Assembly: GCA_050013415.1 (NCBI GenBank) | Contig: JBEKFH010000303.1 | Coordinates: 1 to 5,804, forward strand | DNA length: 5,804 nt | From: Palsa-506 sp050013415 | GTDB taxonomy: Bacteria; Actinomycetota; Actinomycetes; Streptosporangiales; Streptosporangiaceae | Reading direction: 5' to 3' | Shown here: in pieces, positions 1 through 5,132 of the stretch | How the letters are laid out: every line of letters starts with the position of its first letter | Position numbering within the stretch: the stretch's first letter is position 1 | Translations under genes and position numbers: made by a program | Notes under the pieces: model-generated | Database searches by the model: none | The model's input: only the letters and a program-made list of their open reading frames with translations | Told to the model about the DNA's origin: nothing

Positions 1-840
1 GCAGTAGACGTACATCTCCACCTTGTCGAACTGATGCACCCGGAACATGCCCTTGGTGTCCTTGCCTGCCGCCCCGGCCTCGCGCCGGAAGTTGGTCGTG
101 AAGGCGACGTACTTGGCGGGCAGCTCGGTGTCCTCGAGCCGCTCGTCCATGTGGATCCCGGCCAGCGCGACCTCGGACGTGCCGGTCAGGTACAGGTCGT
201 CCTTCTCCAGGCGGTAGAGGTTGGACTCCTCGGTCGGCAGGAAACCGGTGCCGTACATCGCCTGCTCGAGGACCAGGATGGGCGGCAGCACGGGCATGAA
301 CCCCTTACTCGCCAGGCGATCGAGCACGAACCGGTAGAGCGCCATCTCCGCCAGCGCCACGTCTCCCATCCGGTAGGCGAACCGCGCTCCGGACAGCCGG
401 GCGCCGCGGGCCATGTCGATCCAGCCGGCGGCCGAGCCGAGGTCGAGGTGATCGCGCGGCTCGAAGCTGAACGCGGGCGGCTCACCCCAGGTGCGGACGA
501 CCTCCGCGTCCTCCTCGTCCATGCCGTCGGCTGCCGAGGGATCGGGGAGGTTGGGGATGCGGGCCAGCAGCTCGTCCCGCTCGCGGCCGGCCTGCGCCTG
601 CTCCTCCGCCGCCGCGGTCAGCTCGGCGGCGAGCCTGCGCAGCTCGGCGAGCTCGTCGGGCCCCGGCTTGCCCCTGGAGGATCTCTTCTGCTCGGCCCGC
701 AGGCCCTCGGCCCGCTCGGTGAGCTCGCGCCACCGGGCATCGGCGGCCAGCAGCGCGTCGAAGTCGCCCGCCGCGCCGCGGCGGGCCAGCGCGGTCCGGT
801 ACCGGTCCGGATCCTGGCGGGCTGCCTTGAGGTCAATCAC
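1..840 (-). CDS. serS: Seryl-tRNA synthetase, N-terminal two thirds (cut by window edge)
   Basis: This cytoplasmic class II aminoacyl-tRNA synthetase charges tRNA-Ser with serine using ATP. The 280 visible codons begin VIDLKAARQDPDRYR, the usual SerRS N-terminus. Residues about 25-100 form the charged Ala/Glu/Arg-rich segment expected of the tRNA-binding coiled-coil arm. Residues 218-223 read LTGTSE, matching the TSE serine-binding motif. Class II motif 2 follows, with FRRE at 251-254 and then AGAAGKDTKGMFRVHQFDK. The reading frame is open to base 1, so motif 3 and the C-terminus lie outside. The GTG at 840 is chosen because IDL directly after the start is typical of the family. No Shine-Dalgarno sequence lies near it, but a TAGACT box sits 7 nt upstream, which suggests a leaderless transcript. 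The EamA-family gene ends 10 bases upstream on the same strand. Identity is near certain; the exact start is slightly less so. Confidence 0.97.
   Translation of the reverse strand, partial: MIDLKAARQDPDRYRTALARRGAAGDFDALLAADARWRELTERAEGLRAEQKRSSRGKPGPDELAELRRLAAELTAAAEEQAQAGRERDELLARIPNLPDPSAADGMDEEDAEVVRTWGEPPAFSFEPRDHLDLGSAAGWIDMARGARLSGARFAYRMGDVALAEMALYRFVLDRLASKGFMPVLPPILVLEQAMYGTGFLPTEESNLYRLEKDDLYLTGTSEVALAGIHMDERLEDTELPAKYVAFTTNFRREAGAAGKDTKGMFRVHQFDKVEMYVYC
766..786 (-). other. Perfect 9-bp all-GC hairpin in the early serS coding region
   Basis: The arms GCCCGCCGC (766-774) and GCGGCGGGC (778-786) are perfect complements around a 3-base loop. In the serS mRNA this falls at about nucleotides 55-75 after the start codon, where a stable hairpin could slow early ribosomes on a leaderless message. 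It encodes Arg/Gly/Ala codons, and GC bias alone can produce such a structure, so function is only a possibility. Confidence 0.35.
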
Positions 841-847
841 CGGGGTG

Positions 848-853
848 AGTCTA
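848..853 (-). promoter_or_regulatory. Possible -10 box (TAGACT) for leaderless serS transcription
   Basis: On the minus strand TAGACT is followed by seven bases (CACCCCG) and then the serS GTG. This fits the actinobacterial TANNNT box placed so that transcription starts at or very near the start codon. The TAG of the box is also the stop codon of the upstream transporter gene. No convincing -35 element is seen, which is common for such promoters. No Shine-Dalgarno sequence precedes serS, which supports the leaderless reading. Readthrough transcription from the upstream gene is also likely. Confidence 0.45.
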
Positions 854-1807
854 GCCGGACAGGCTGCCGCCTTCATCCAGGTTTCCCCGCGTGACCGGCG
901 GTGGCGCTCCCGGCCCTACCGGCGGTGGCGCTCCCGGCGACGGCGCGCGGCGGCGCAGTCCTGGCCGTGTCGCCAGCACCGAGCCGCCGAGGATCAGCGC
1001 GAACGCGCCCGCCATGGCCGGGGTGAACCGCTCCCCGAGTACCGAGACGCCCAGCGCGACCGCCACGGCCGGATTCAGGTAGGTGATCACTGTCGCCCGC
1101 GCCGGGCCTACCTCGGCGATCAGCGCGAAGAAGAACAGGAAGGCCGCGGCCGTGCACACCACGGCCAGGCCCGCGAGCGCGCCGAGCACCTTGCCGGATG
1201 GCATCGAGCCGGGCCAGGTCAGCGCCGCCGCAGGGGCATAGACCACGGCGGCGAAGCCCAGGCAGACGGCGGTCATCCCGATCGGCGGGGCCGCGCTGAG
1301 CTTCCTGCTGGCGATCAGCGGGCCGGTCGCGTAGCACACGGCCACCAGCAGGACCTCGCCGATCGACCGCGCGTCACCACCTGCGGCGCCAGGGCCGGCC
1401 AGCAGCGCCACCCCGGCCAGGCCCGCCAGCAGGCCGGTCCAGCGGACTGCCGTCAGCCGCTCGGCGTCGCCGGTAAGCCGGGCGAGCAGCGCGCCGATGA
1501 TAGGCACCGACGCGATGAGCAGGCCGCTCATCGAGCTGGAGAGACGGCGTTCCGCCTCCGAGAGCAGGAACCACGGCGTGATGATCTCGACGAGCGCGAA
1601 GACGGCGAGCCAGCGCCGATACGGTACGAGCGCCCTGAGCTCGCGGCGGCGCAGCGCGACCGGCAGCAGCAGCGCGGCGCCGATGGCCACCCGGGCGAGG
1701 ACAAGCACGGGGACGGGCACCCCGGCCACGGCGATCTTGATCAGCAGATAGGGGATGCCCCAGATCACGCTCATCGTGGCGAACAGCAGCCAGCCCCGGC
1801 GGCTCAC
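851..1807 (-). CDS. EamA/DMT-family membrane transporter
   Basis: This 318-residue integral membrane protein belongs to the drug/metabolite transporter superfamily (RhaT/EamA type), whose members usually export amino acids, metabolites or drugs; the substrate cannot be read from sequence. Two EamA repeats are visible. The first starts at residues 5-30 with the typical MSVIWGIPYLLIKIAV, and the second covers about 147-280 and ends with YLNPAVAVALGVSVLGERF (243-261), the usual NP...LGE signature. About ten hydrophobic helices are expected. From residue 285 there is a cationic, Pro/Gly-rich tail with a duplicated GAPPPV block, presumably disordered. The GTG at 1807 is chosen because GGGAGG lies five bases before it and the first helix starts directly after. 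The frame stays open upstream to 2095, but that stretch is translated DNA repeat and does not look like protein. The stop TAG lies 10 bases before serS, so cotranscription is likely. Confidence 0.9.
   Translation of the reverse strand: MSRRGWLLFATMSVIWGIPYLLIKIAVAGVPVPVLVLARVAIGAALLLPVALRRRELRALVPYRRWLAVFALVEIITPWFLLSEAERRLSSSMSGLLIASVPIIGALLARLTGDAERLTAVRWTGLLAGLAGVALLAGPGAAGGDARSIGEVLLVAVCYATGPLIASRKLSAAPPIGMTAVCLGFAAVVYAPAAALTWPGSMPSGKVLGALAGLAVVCTAAAFLFFFALIAEVGPARATVITYLNPAVAVALGVSVLGERFTPAMAGAFALILGGSVLATRPGLRRRAPSPGAPPPVGPGAPPPVTRGNLDEGGSLSG
895..937 (-). repeat. 24-bp period tandem repeat in the transporter C-terminal tail
   Basis: A 19-bp block (895-913) recurs identically 24 bp later (919-937). 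It encodes GAPPPVGP and then GAPPPVTR in the C-terminal tail of the transporter. The period is a multiple of three, so copy-number change keeps the frame. The block contains the core GCGGTGGCGCTC, which also occurs in the repeat array at 2111-2430. Confidence 0.8.
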
Positions 1808-1812
1808 GGGTC

Positions 1813-1818
1813 CCTCCC
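1813..1818 (-). promoter_or_regulatory. Ribosome binding site of the EamA transporter (GGGAGG)
   Basis: On the minus strand GGGAGG is followed by GACCC and then GTG, a near-ideal anti-16S match at 5-base spacing. It decides the start at 1807 over the longer open frame. Confidence 0.75.
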
Positions 1819-1938
1819 GTCCATCGGCTCCATCGCCGTGCACGCTCCCGGCCAGCCTGCCGGAGGCCAGCCCGGACACCGGGGGACGATCCGCGACCCG
1901 GCGGCGAGTGCGCCACCACAGTCCGACTGCCCCGGAGG

Positions 1939-1969
1939 GAACGGATATTACGGGAGAACGGATAGTACG
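1939..1969 (-). promoter_or_regulatory. Paired 14-bp direct repeats, possible operator or promoter of the transporter gene
   Basis: GAACGGATATTACG (1939-1952) and GAACGGATAGTACG (1956-1969) differ at one base and are 17 bp apart. They are AT-rich relative to their surroundings and lie about 130-160 bases upstream of the transporter start. On the minus strand they contain TAATAT and TACTAT, each a 4/6 match to a -10 box, but no good -35 was found. Either a promoter or a two-site regulator operator is possible. Confidence 0.35.
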
Positions 1970-2024
1970 CCGCGGCTCCCGGCGAGATCGCGCTAATCCG
2001 CCGTCAGGCGCAACCCGAGCCGGC

Positions 2025-2109
2025 CGATCGCGAACCACCGGCGATCGCGAACCACCGGCGATCGCGAACCACCGGCGATCGCGAACCACCGGCAATCGTC
2101 AACCACAGG
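2025..2109. repeat. 17-bp tandem repeat, four exact copies plus one decayed copy
   Basis: The unit CGATCGCGAACCACCGG occurs four times without change (2025-2041, 2042-2058, 2059-2075, 2076-2092). A fifth copy (2093-2109) has four mismatches. Units two to four begin with the palindrome GCGATCGC formed at the junctions. The period is not a multiple of three and the array is intergenic. It could be a variable-number repeat, a multi-site protein binding array, or slippage debris. Exact identity of four copies implies recent expansion or active homogenisation. Confidence 0.95.
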
Positions 2110-2110
2110 C

Positions 2111-2430
2111 TTGCGTTCGCGGTGGCGCTCAGAGTCGGGTAGGTGACGACCGGCGGACAGGCTGCCGTTCGCGGTGGCGCTCAGGCTCGTGGCGGGAGAC
2201 GACGGGCGGACGGGCTGCCGTTCGCGGTGGCGCTCAGGCTGGAGGAGGGTGACGGCGGGACGGGCCGCCGCCCGCGATGGCGCTCATGCTCGGGGGAGGT
2301 GACGGCTGCCGGGACGGCCCGCCGCCCGCCGTCGTGCTCGGGCTCGGGCTCGGCGAAGGGGACGGCACGGGAGACGGGCCGCCGCCCGCGATGGCGCTCA
2401 GGCTCGGGGACGGTGACGGCGAGGGGGAAG
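2111..2430. repeat. Six imperfect 50-60 bp tandem repeats spanning a gene end
   Basis: Units are anchored by the core GCG(G/A)TGGCGCTC and its degenerate form. Equivalent anchor bases lie at 2115, 2167, 2220, 2270, 2324 and 2384, giving spacings of 52, 53, 50, 54 and 60 bp. The rightmost units encode the LSAIAGGGPS-type repeats of the uncharacterised minus-strand protein. The left units lie after its stop codon. The stop itself (2234-2236) is formed inside the third unit where the frame slips by one base relative to the coding units. Confidence 0.8.
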
Positions 2431-3058
2431 GAACGTGGCTCGCGGGCTGCGAGGACGAAGGTAACGGTATCGGCAGGGCGTGCGGGGTCCATGAGGGCCG
2501 TGGCGATGGAGTCGTGGAAGGCACGTGGGACGCCGGTCCGCCAGGCGACCCAGCGCGGGCGCCGCGGTGTACCGGGCGAACGGCGAGCGCGGGCGGACCG
2601 GTAACGCCGGAAACGCCGGGAACCGGGCCGCTGACCCGGCGGCCGCCGGTCCTGGTGCGCTGGACCGCGTCCGGAGCACCGAGGCGCGACGCCTCGTGGG
2701 CAGCCGCCGCAGGCCGCGGCAGGATCCGGCCGGAAGCTGACACCAGCACCAGGTAGGCGGCGGTTCCGGCCACGATGACGACCAGTGGCGGGACGCAGAG
2801 GGCAGGATGCACGCGCATCGCGGCCAGGCCGTTGCCGACCGTCGTCCTGATCCGGTCCGCCGCTTTCGCGCGAGCCAGGCCCAGCGCTGGCAGCAGCGGG
2901 CCGTGACCTACCCGCGCAGCGTGCCGGGCCCGCCGGATGGCAGCCGTGCGCTGCGCGGCGGTGAGGCCAGGCAGCAGGTAGAGGACCTTGTGCCTGCCCT
3001 GGACTTCGGCACGCACGTGCAGTCCGCCGGGCAGGTCTGAGTATCGGATTTTGATCAC
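2234..3058 (-). CDS. Uncharacterised single-pass membrane protein with Ser/Pro/Gly repeat tail
   Basis: I do not recognise a named family for this 274-residue protein. The N-terminal part (1-85) starts VIKIRYSDLPGGLHVRAEVQ, continues with KVLYLLPGLTAAQRTAAIRR and is Arg/Ala-rich; it looks folded and cytoplasmic. One hydrophobic helix follows at about 88-109 (ALCVPPLVVIVAGTAAYLVL). The remainder is low-complexity, Pro/Ser/Gly-rich, probably extracytoplasmic and disordered, with 18- and 20-residue repeats of the pattern SAIAGGGPS plus PSPSPS runs. The GTG at 3058 is chosen because GAGG lies six bases upstream and because the residues before it do not resemble a protein start. The tail ends where a one-base slip in the DNA repeat brings TGA into frame, so its length probably varies between strains. 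The gene is divergent from lnt and shares its regulatory region. A cell-envelope role is possible from the layout only. Confidence 0.75.
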   Translation of the reverse strand: MIKIRYSDLPGGLHVRAEVQGRHKVLYLLPGLTAAQRTAAIRRARHAARVGHGPLLPALGLARAKAADRIRTTVGNGLAAMRVHPALCVPPLVVIVAGTAAYLVLVSASGRILPRPAAAAHEASRLGAPDAVQRTRTGGRRVSGPVPGVSGVTGPPALAVRPVHRGARAGSPGGPASHVPSTTPSPRPSWTPHALPIPLPSSSQPASHVPSPSPSPSPSLSAIAGGGPSPVPSPSPSPSPSTTAGGGPSRQPSPPPSMSAIAGGGPSRRHPPPA

Positions 3059-3064
3059 GTTGGA

Positions 3065-3068
3065 CCTC
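3065..3068 (-). promoter_or_regulatory. Ribosome binding site of the uncharacterised membrane protein (GAGG)
   Basis: On the minus strand GAGG is followed by TCCAAC and the GTG at 3058. It supports this start over the in-frame ATG at 3133, which would add 25 residues translated from the divergent promoter region. Confidence 0.6.
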
Positions 3069-3117
3069 GTGAGGGGGCTAGGGGAGTCGCTCACCCGTCG
3101 TACTCCCGAAACAGAAC

Positions 3118-3146
3118 GTAGTGACGCTATCACGCTCGATCACTAC
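3118..3146. promoter_or_regulatory. Inverted repeat GTAGTGA-N15-TCACTAC, candidate operator
   Basis: The arms GTAGTGA (3118-3124) and TCACTAC (3140-3146) are perfect complements 22 bp apart, about two helical turns. They bracket the proposed -35 box and overlap the -10 box of the lnt promoter. That is the layout expected of a dimeric repressor site. No regulator gene is in the window. Confidence 0.45.
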
Positions 3147-3149
3147 TAT
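3121..3149 (+). promoter_or_regulatory. Candidate promoter for the first lnt gene
   Basis: GTGACG (3121-3126) and TACTAT (3144-3149) each match four of six bases of the housekeeping -35 and -10 consensus, with a 17-bp spacer. Transcription would start near 3156, at the edge of the AT-rich dyad, leaving a leader of about 130 nt before lnt. A promoter for the divergent gene is presumably nearby, but I could not place it. Confidence 0.4.
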
Positions 3150-3155
3150 GAGGCG

Positions 3156-3179
3156 ATATGCAAAAGTCTTTTTGCATAT
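3156..3179. promoter_or_regulatory. AT-rich perfect 10-bp dyad, candidate operator
   Basis: The arms ATATGCAAAA (3156-3165) and TTTTGCATAT (3170-3179) are perfect complements around a 4-base centre GTCT. Three quarters of the site is A/T in a region that is otherwise strongly GC. It lies between two divergent genes, just downstream of the proposed lnt -10 box. A transcription factor operator is the best reading. A terminator is unlikely, because no gene ends here and the stem is AT-rich. Confidence 0.55.
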
Positions 3180-3275
3180 GGCCTGTCGCACCTGGCCTAC
3201 CCCGAACCCCGCCGCGAACGCAGTGCTGGCGGGCCCGGATACGCTCGCAACGGGCCGGCAGCCAGGACGGCCGAC

Positions 3276-3281
3276 GGGAGG
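3276..3281 (+). promoter_or_regulatory. Ribosome binding site of the first lnt (GGGAGG)
   Basis: GGGAGG lies six bases before the GTG at 3288 and three bases before another in-frame GTG at 3285. The wider spacing favours 3288. No other start codon lies in frame between 3071 and here. Confidence 0.65.
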
Positions 3282-3287
3282 TCGGTG

Positions 3288-5102
3288 GTGATCGCGGGAG
3301 CTGGCGACGATGCGGGAGCCGAGTCCGCCAGTACTGCGCCGTCCGCGGGGATCACCGGCTCAGCCACCCGGACTAGCGGCTCCGCGCCGGCCGCAGCAGG
3401 CACGGCCGGCCGGGCCGCGGCGCGGCCACCCTTCCCCAGGGCCAGGCGGCCCTTCCCCAGGACCAGGCGGCCGGACCCAGACGGCAGACTGCCGACCAGC
3501 CTGGCGCTGGTGATGGCCCTGGCTGGCGGAGTGGCACTGGCGGCCGCGTTCCCTCCGGAAGGCATCTGGCCGTTCGCCGCCGCTGGGCCCGCGCTGCTCG
3601 TCGTCGCGCTCTGGCGCCGCAGCCTGGGCGGATCGCTGGCCGTTGGCCTCGTGTTCGGCATCGCGTTTTTCCTCCCGCTGCTGTCCTGGCTGGTGAACGT
3701 CGCCTGGTATGTCTGGGCCGCGCTCGCTGTCGTCGAGGCGGTGATGTTCGCGGTGCTCGCCGTCGGCCAGCGGCTGCTGCTGAACCTGCGGGCCTGGCCG
3801 CTGGCCGCCGCGGGCTGGTGGGTGGCGGCCGAGGCCGTCCGCGACCGCTGGCCGTTCGGCGGCTTCCCCTGGGGCAGGCTCGCGATGAGCCAGGCCAGTG
3901 CGCCGACCGCGCGCTGGGTGGCGGTGGGCGGTCCCCCGCTGCTGACCTTCCTGGTGGCCCTGGCCGGCACGACGCTGGCCTGGCTGGTCCTCCCGGCGCC
4001 GCATCGGGATCCGCCGCATCGGGATCCGCTGCATAGGCCGTCGCGGCGCCCCGAGGCGCTGACGCGCGACATGCGGCGACGGGCCGGCCCGGCCGTTGGC
4101 TTCGCCGCGGCCGCCGGCGTCGCGGTGTGCGGTTACGTGCTGCCTGTCGACCAGCCGAGTGCCGCGGCGCCAACCGCGATGGTCGCGGCGGTCCAGGGCG
4201 ATGTCCCGCATGCCCGCACGCTGACCGGCGTGCTCCGGGCCACGACGGTAACCGGCAACCACGCGGCAGCGACCGAGCAGTTGGCGGCGCAGGTGCGGGA
4301 CGCCTCACGGCCGGCCCCCCAGGTGGTGATCTGGCCGGAGAACTCGACGGACCTTGACCCGAGCTACTACCCGTCGGTCTATGCCACCATCGCGGCGGCC
4401 GTCGACGCCGTCGACCGCCCGATTCTCGTCGGCGCGGTTCTTCAGGACCCGGTGCGCAACGCCGGGCAGCTCTGGCTGCCTGGCCGCGGGCCAGTACAGA
4501 CATACGTCAAGCGCCAGCTAGTGCCGTTCGGTGAGGTCATCCCGTTCCGGAGCCTGCTGGACAAGTTCACCTCGCTGCCGTCGCTGCAGCCCGTGAACTT
4601 CACGCCCGGGCACCGCGCGGTGGTGTTCCGCATCGGGAAGATCCGGCTCGGCGACGTGATCTGCTACGAGGTGGGCTTCGATGCCCTGGTCAGGTCGGAA
4701 GTCACCGAGGGGGCGAACCTGCTGGTGGTCCAGACCAACGACGCGGACTTCGAGATCGACGGACAGACCGGGGAAACCCTGCAGCAGCTTTCCATCGCGC
4801 GGATCCGCGCGATGGAAAGCGACCGCAGCGTGGTGGTCGCGTCCACGACCGGCGTCAGCGCGATCATCGCGCCGGACGGCTCGCTGATCGCCCGCAGCGG
4901 CATCTGGCGGCGGGCGGTGCTAGAAGCCCGGGTGCCGCTGCAGGGCAATCTCACGCTCGCGGACAGGGTCGGCAGCTGGCCTGAGTACGTCATCACCCTC
5001 CTCGTCGCCGCAGCGCTGGCCTGGGCGATCACGGGAGCAGCCGCCCGCCGGGCGCGCTCGCGCCGTAGCGGCGGGCCAGCCGGACGGTCCCCTGGCCTGT
5101 AG
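3288..5102 (+). CDS. lnt: Apolipoprotein N-acyltransferase (first copy)
   Basis: Lnt transfers an acyl chain from a phospholipid to the N-terminal amino group of S-diacylglyceryl-cysteine in lipoproteins, the last step of lipoprotein maturation after Lgt and LspA, at the outer face of the cytoplasmic membrane. The 604 residues start with about 65 disordered, Ala/Arg/Pro-rich residues not usual in the family, followed by the first helix at about 70-90. The N-terminal membrane domain includes AAEAVRDRWPFGGFPWG near 180-196. The nitrilase-like domain begins near 298 with MVAAVQGDVP. The catalytic triad is readable: Glu351 in VIWPENSTD, Lys408 in YVKRQLVPFGE, with the conserved Glu416 in the same motif, and Cys459 in GDVICYEVGFD. 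QTNDADFEI and STTGVSAIIAPDGSLI follow as expected. A final helix lies at about 568-586. All key residues are present, so it should be active. The stop lies in a 34-bp repeat, and a second Lnt-like gene follows. Confidence 0.95.
   Translation: MIAGAGDDAGAESASTAPSAGITGSATRTSGSAPAAAGTAGRAAARPPFPRARRPFPRTRRPDPDGRLPTSLALVMALAGGVALAAAFPPEGIWPFAAAGPALLVVALWRRSLGGSLAVGLVFGIAFFLPLLSWLVNVAWYVWAALAVVEAVMFAVLAVGQRLLLNLRAWPLAAAGWWVAAEAVRDRWPFGGFPWGRLAMSQASAPTARWVAVGGPPLLTFLVALAGTTLAWLVLPAPHRDPPHRDPLHRPSRRPEALTRDMRRRAGPAVGFAAAAGVAVCGYVLPVDQPSAAAPTAMVAAVQGDVPHARTLTGVLRATTVTGNHAAATEQLAAQVRDASRPAPQVVIWPENSTDLDPSYYPSVYATIAAAVDAVDRPILVGAVLQDPVRNAGQLWLPGRGPVQTYVKRQLVPFGEVIPFRSLLDKFTSLPSLQPVNFTPGHRAVVFRIGKIRLGDVICYEVGFDALVRSEVTEGANLLVVQTNDADFEIDGQTGETLQQLSIARIRAMESDRSVVVASTTGVSAIIAPDGSLIARSGIWRRAVLEARVPLQGNLTLADRVGSWPEYVITLLVAAALAWAITGAAARRARSRRSGGPAGRSPGL
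3429..3470 (+). repeat. 21-bp tandem repeat in the lnt N-terminal extension
   Basis: The 21-bp units 3429-3449 and 3450-3470 differ by one base. They encode PFPRARR and PFPRTRR in the cationic stretch before the first membrane helix. The period keeps the reading frame. Confidence 0.85.
3998..4027 (+). repeat. 15-bp tandem repeat inside lnt
   Basis: GCCGCATCGGGATCC occurs twice back to back (3998-4012, 4013-4027), followed by a decayed third copy. It encodes PHRDPPHRDPLHRP in the loop between the N-terminal membrane helices and the nitrilase domain, where length change is likely tolerated. The period keeps the frame. Confidence 0.9.
4787..4820. repeat. Perfect 34-bp palindrome within lnt
   Basis: The left half GCTTTCCATCGCGCGGA (4787-4803) is followed directly by its exact reverse complement (4804-4820), with GGATCC at the centre and no spacer or mismatch. 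It encodes the end of QQL and then SIARIRAMES in the catalytic domain, 43 residues past the nucleophile cysteine. Because the DNA is self-complementary and in register, the opposite strand also reads LSIARIRAMES. The arms use CTT and GAA, which are uncommon codons in such GC-rich DNA. Confidence 0.97.
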
Positions 5103-5132
5103 CGGCGGCCCAGCCGGACGGTCCTCTGGCCT
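5065..5132 (+). repeat. 34-bp tandem duplication across the lnt stop codon, with a partial third copy
   Basis: Units 5065-5098 and 5099-5132 differ at two of 34 positions. A third copy starts at 5133 (GTAGCG) and decays quickly. Each unit begins GTAGCGGCGG. In the first unit the TAG is out of frame. Because the period leaves one extra base, the TAG at the start of the next unit falls in frame and ends the protein (CTG TAG at 5097-5102). Confidence 0.9.

Larger units (their letters stand above)
1808..2233. other. 426-bp intergenic region between two minus-strand genes, rich in repeats
   Basis: I see no convincing gene here. It holds, from left to right, the ribosome binding site of the transporter (1813-1818), a pair of 14-bp direct repeats (1939-1969), four and a half copies of a 17-bp tandem repeat (2025-2109), and the downstream half of the 50-60 bp repeat array (from 2111). 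Open frames crossing it are repeat translations in both directions. No clear intrinsic terminator with a T-run is present after the upstream gene. Confidence 0.7.

Noticed and set aside
1513..1533. 8-bp hairpin CGATGAGC/GCTCATCG in the transporter gene, and a 7-bp one at 2680-2696
   Set aside because: Arms of 7-8 bp with short loops are expected by chance in several kilobases of GC-rich DNA, and neither lies near a gene boundary.
491..1996. 501-codon open frame on the plus strand
   Set aside because: It lies opposite serS and the transporter, both of which carry clear family motifs. Its product is Arg/Gln/His-rich with no fold-like pattern, which is typical of antisense frames in GC-rich DNA.
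1808..2095. N-terminal extension of the transporter by 96 residues to a start at 2095
   Set aside because: The added residues are translation of the 17-bp repeat and Arg-rich noise. The GTG at 1807 has an ideal ribosome binding site and is followed at once by the first membrane helix.
2025..2430. CRISPR-like array
   Set aside because: The 17-bp units are contiguous without spacers, the 50-60 bp units are imperfect throughout with no unique spacers, and no cas gene is present.
2988..3287. Longer lnt starting at 2988
   Set aside because: It would overlap the start of the divergent gene and run through the dyads and promoter. No suitable ribosome binding site precedes it, whereas 3288 has one.
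3158..3376. Small plus-strand frame starting in the AT-rich dyad
   Set aside because: It overlaps lnt out of frame, its start is part of the operator-like dyad, no ribosome binding site precedes it, and its product resembles nothing known.
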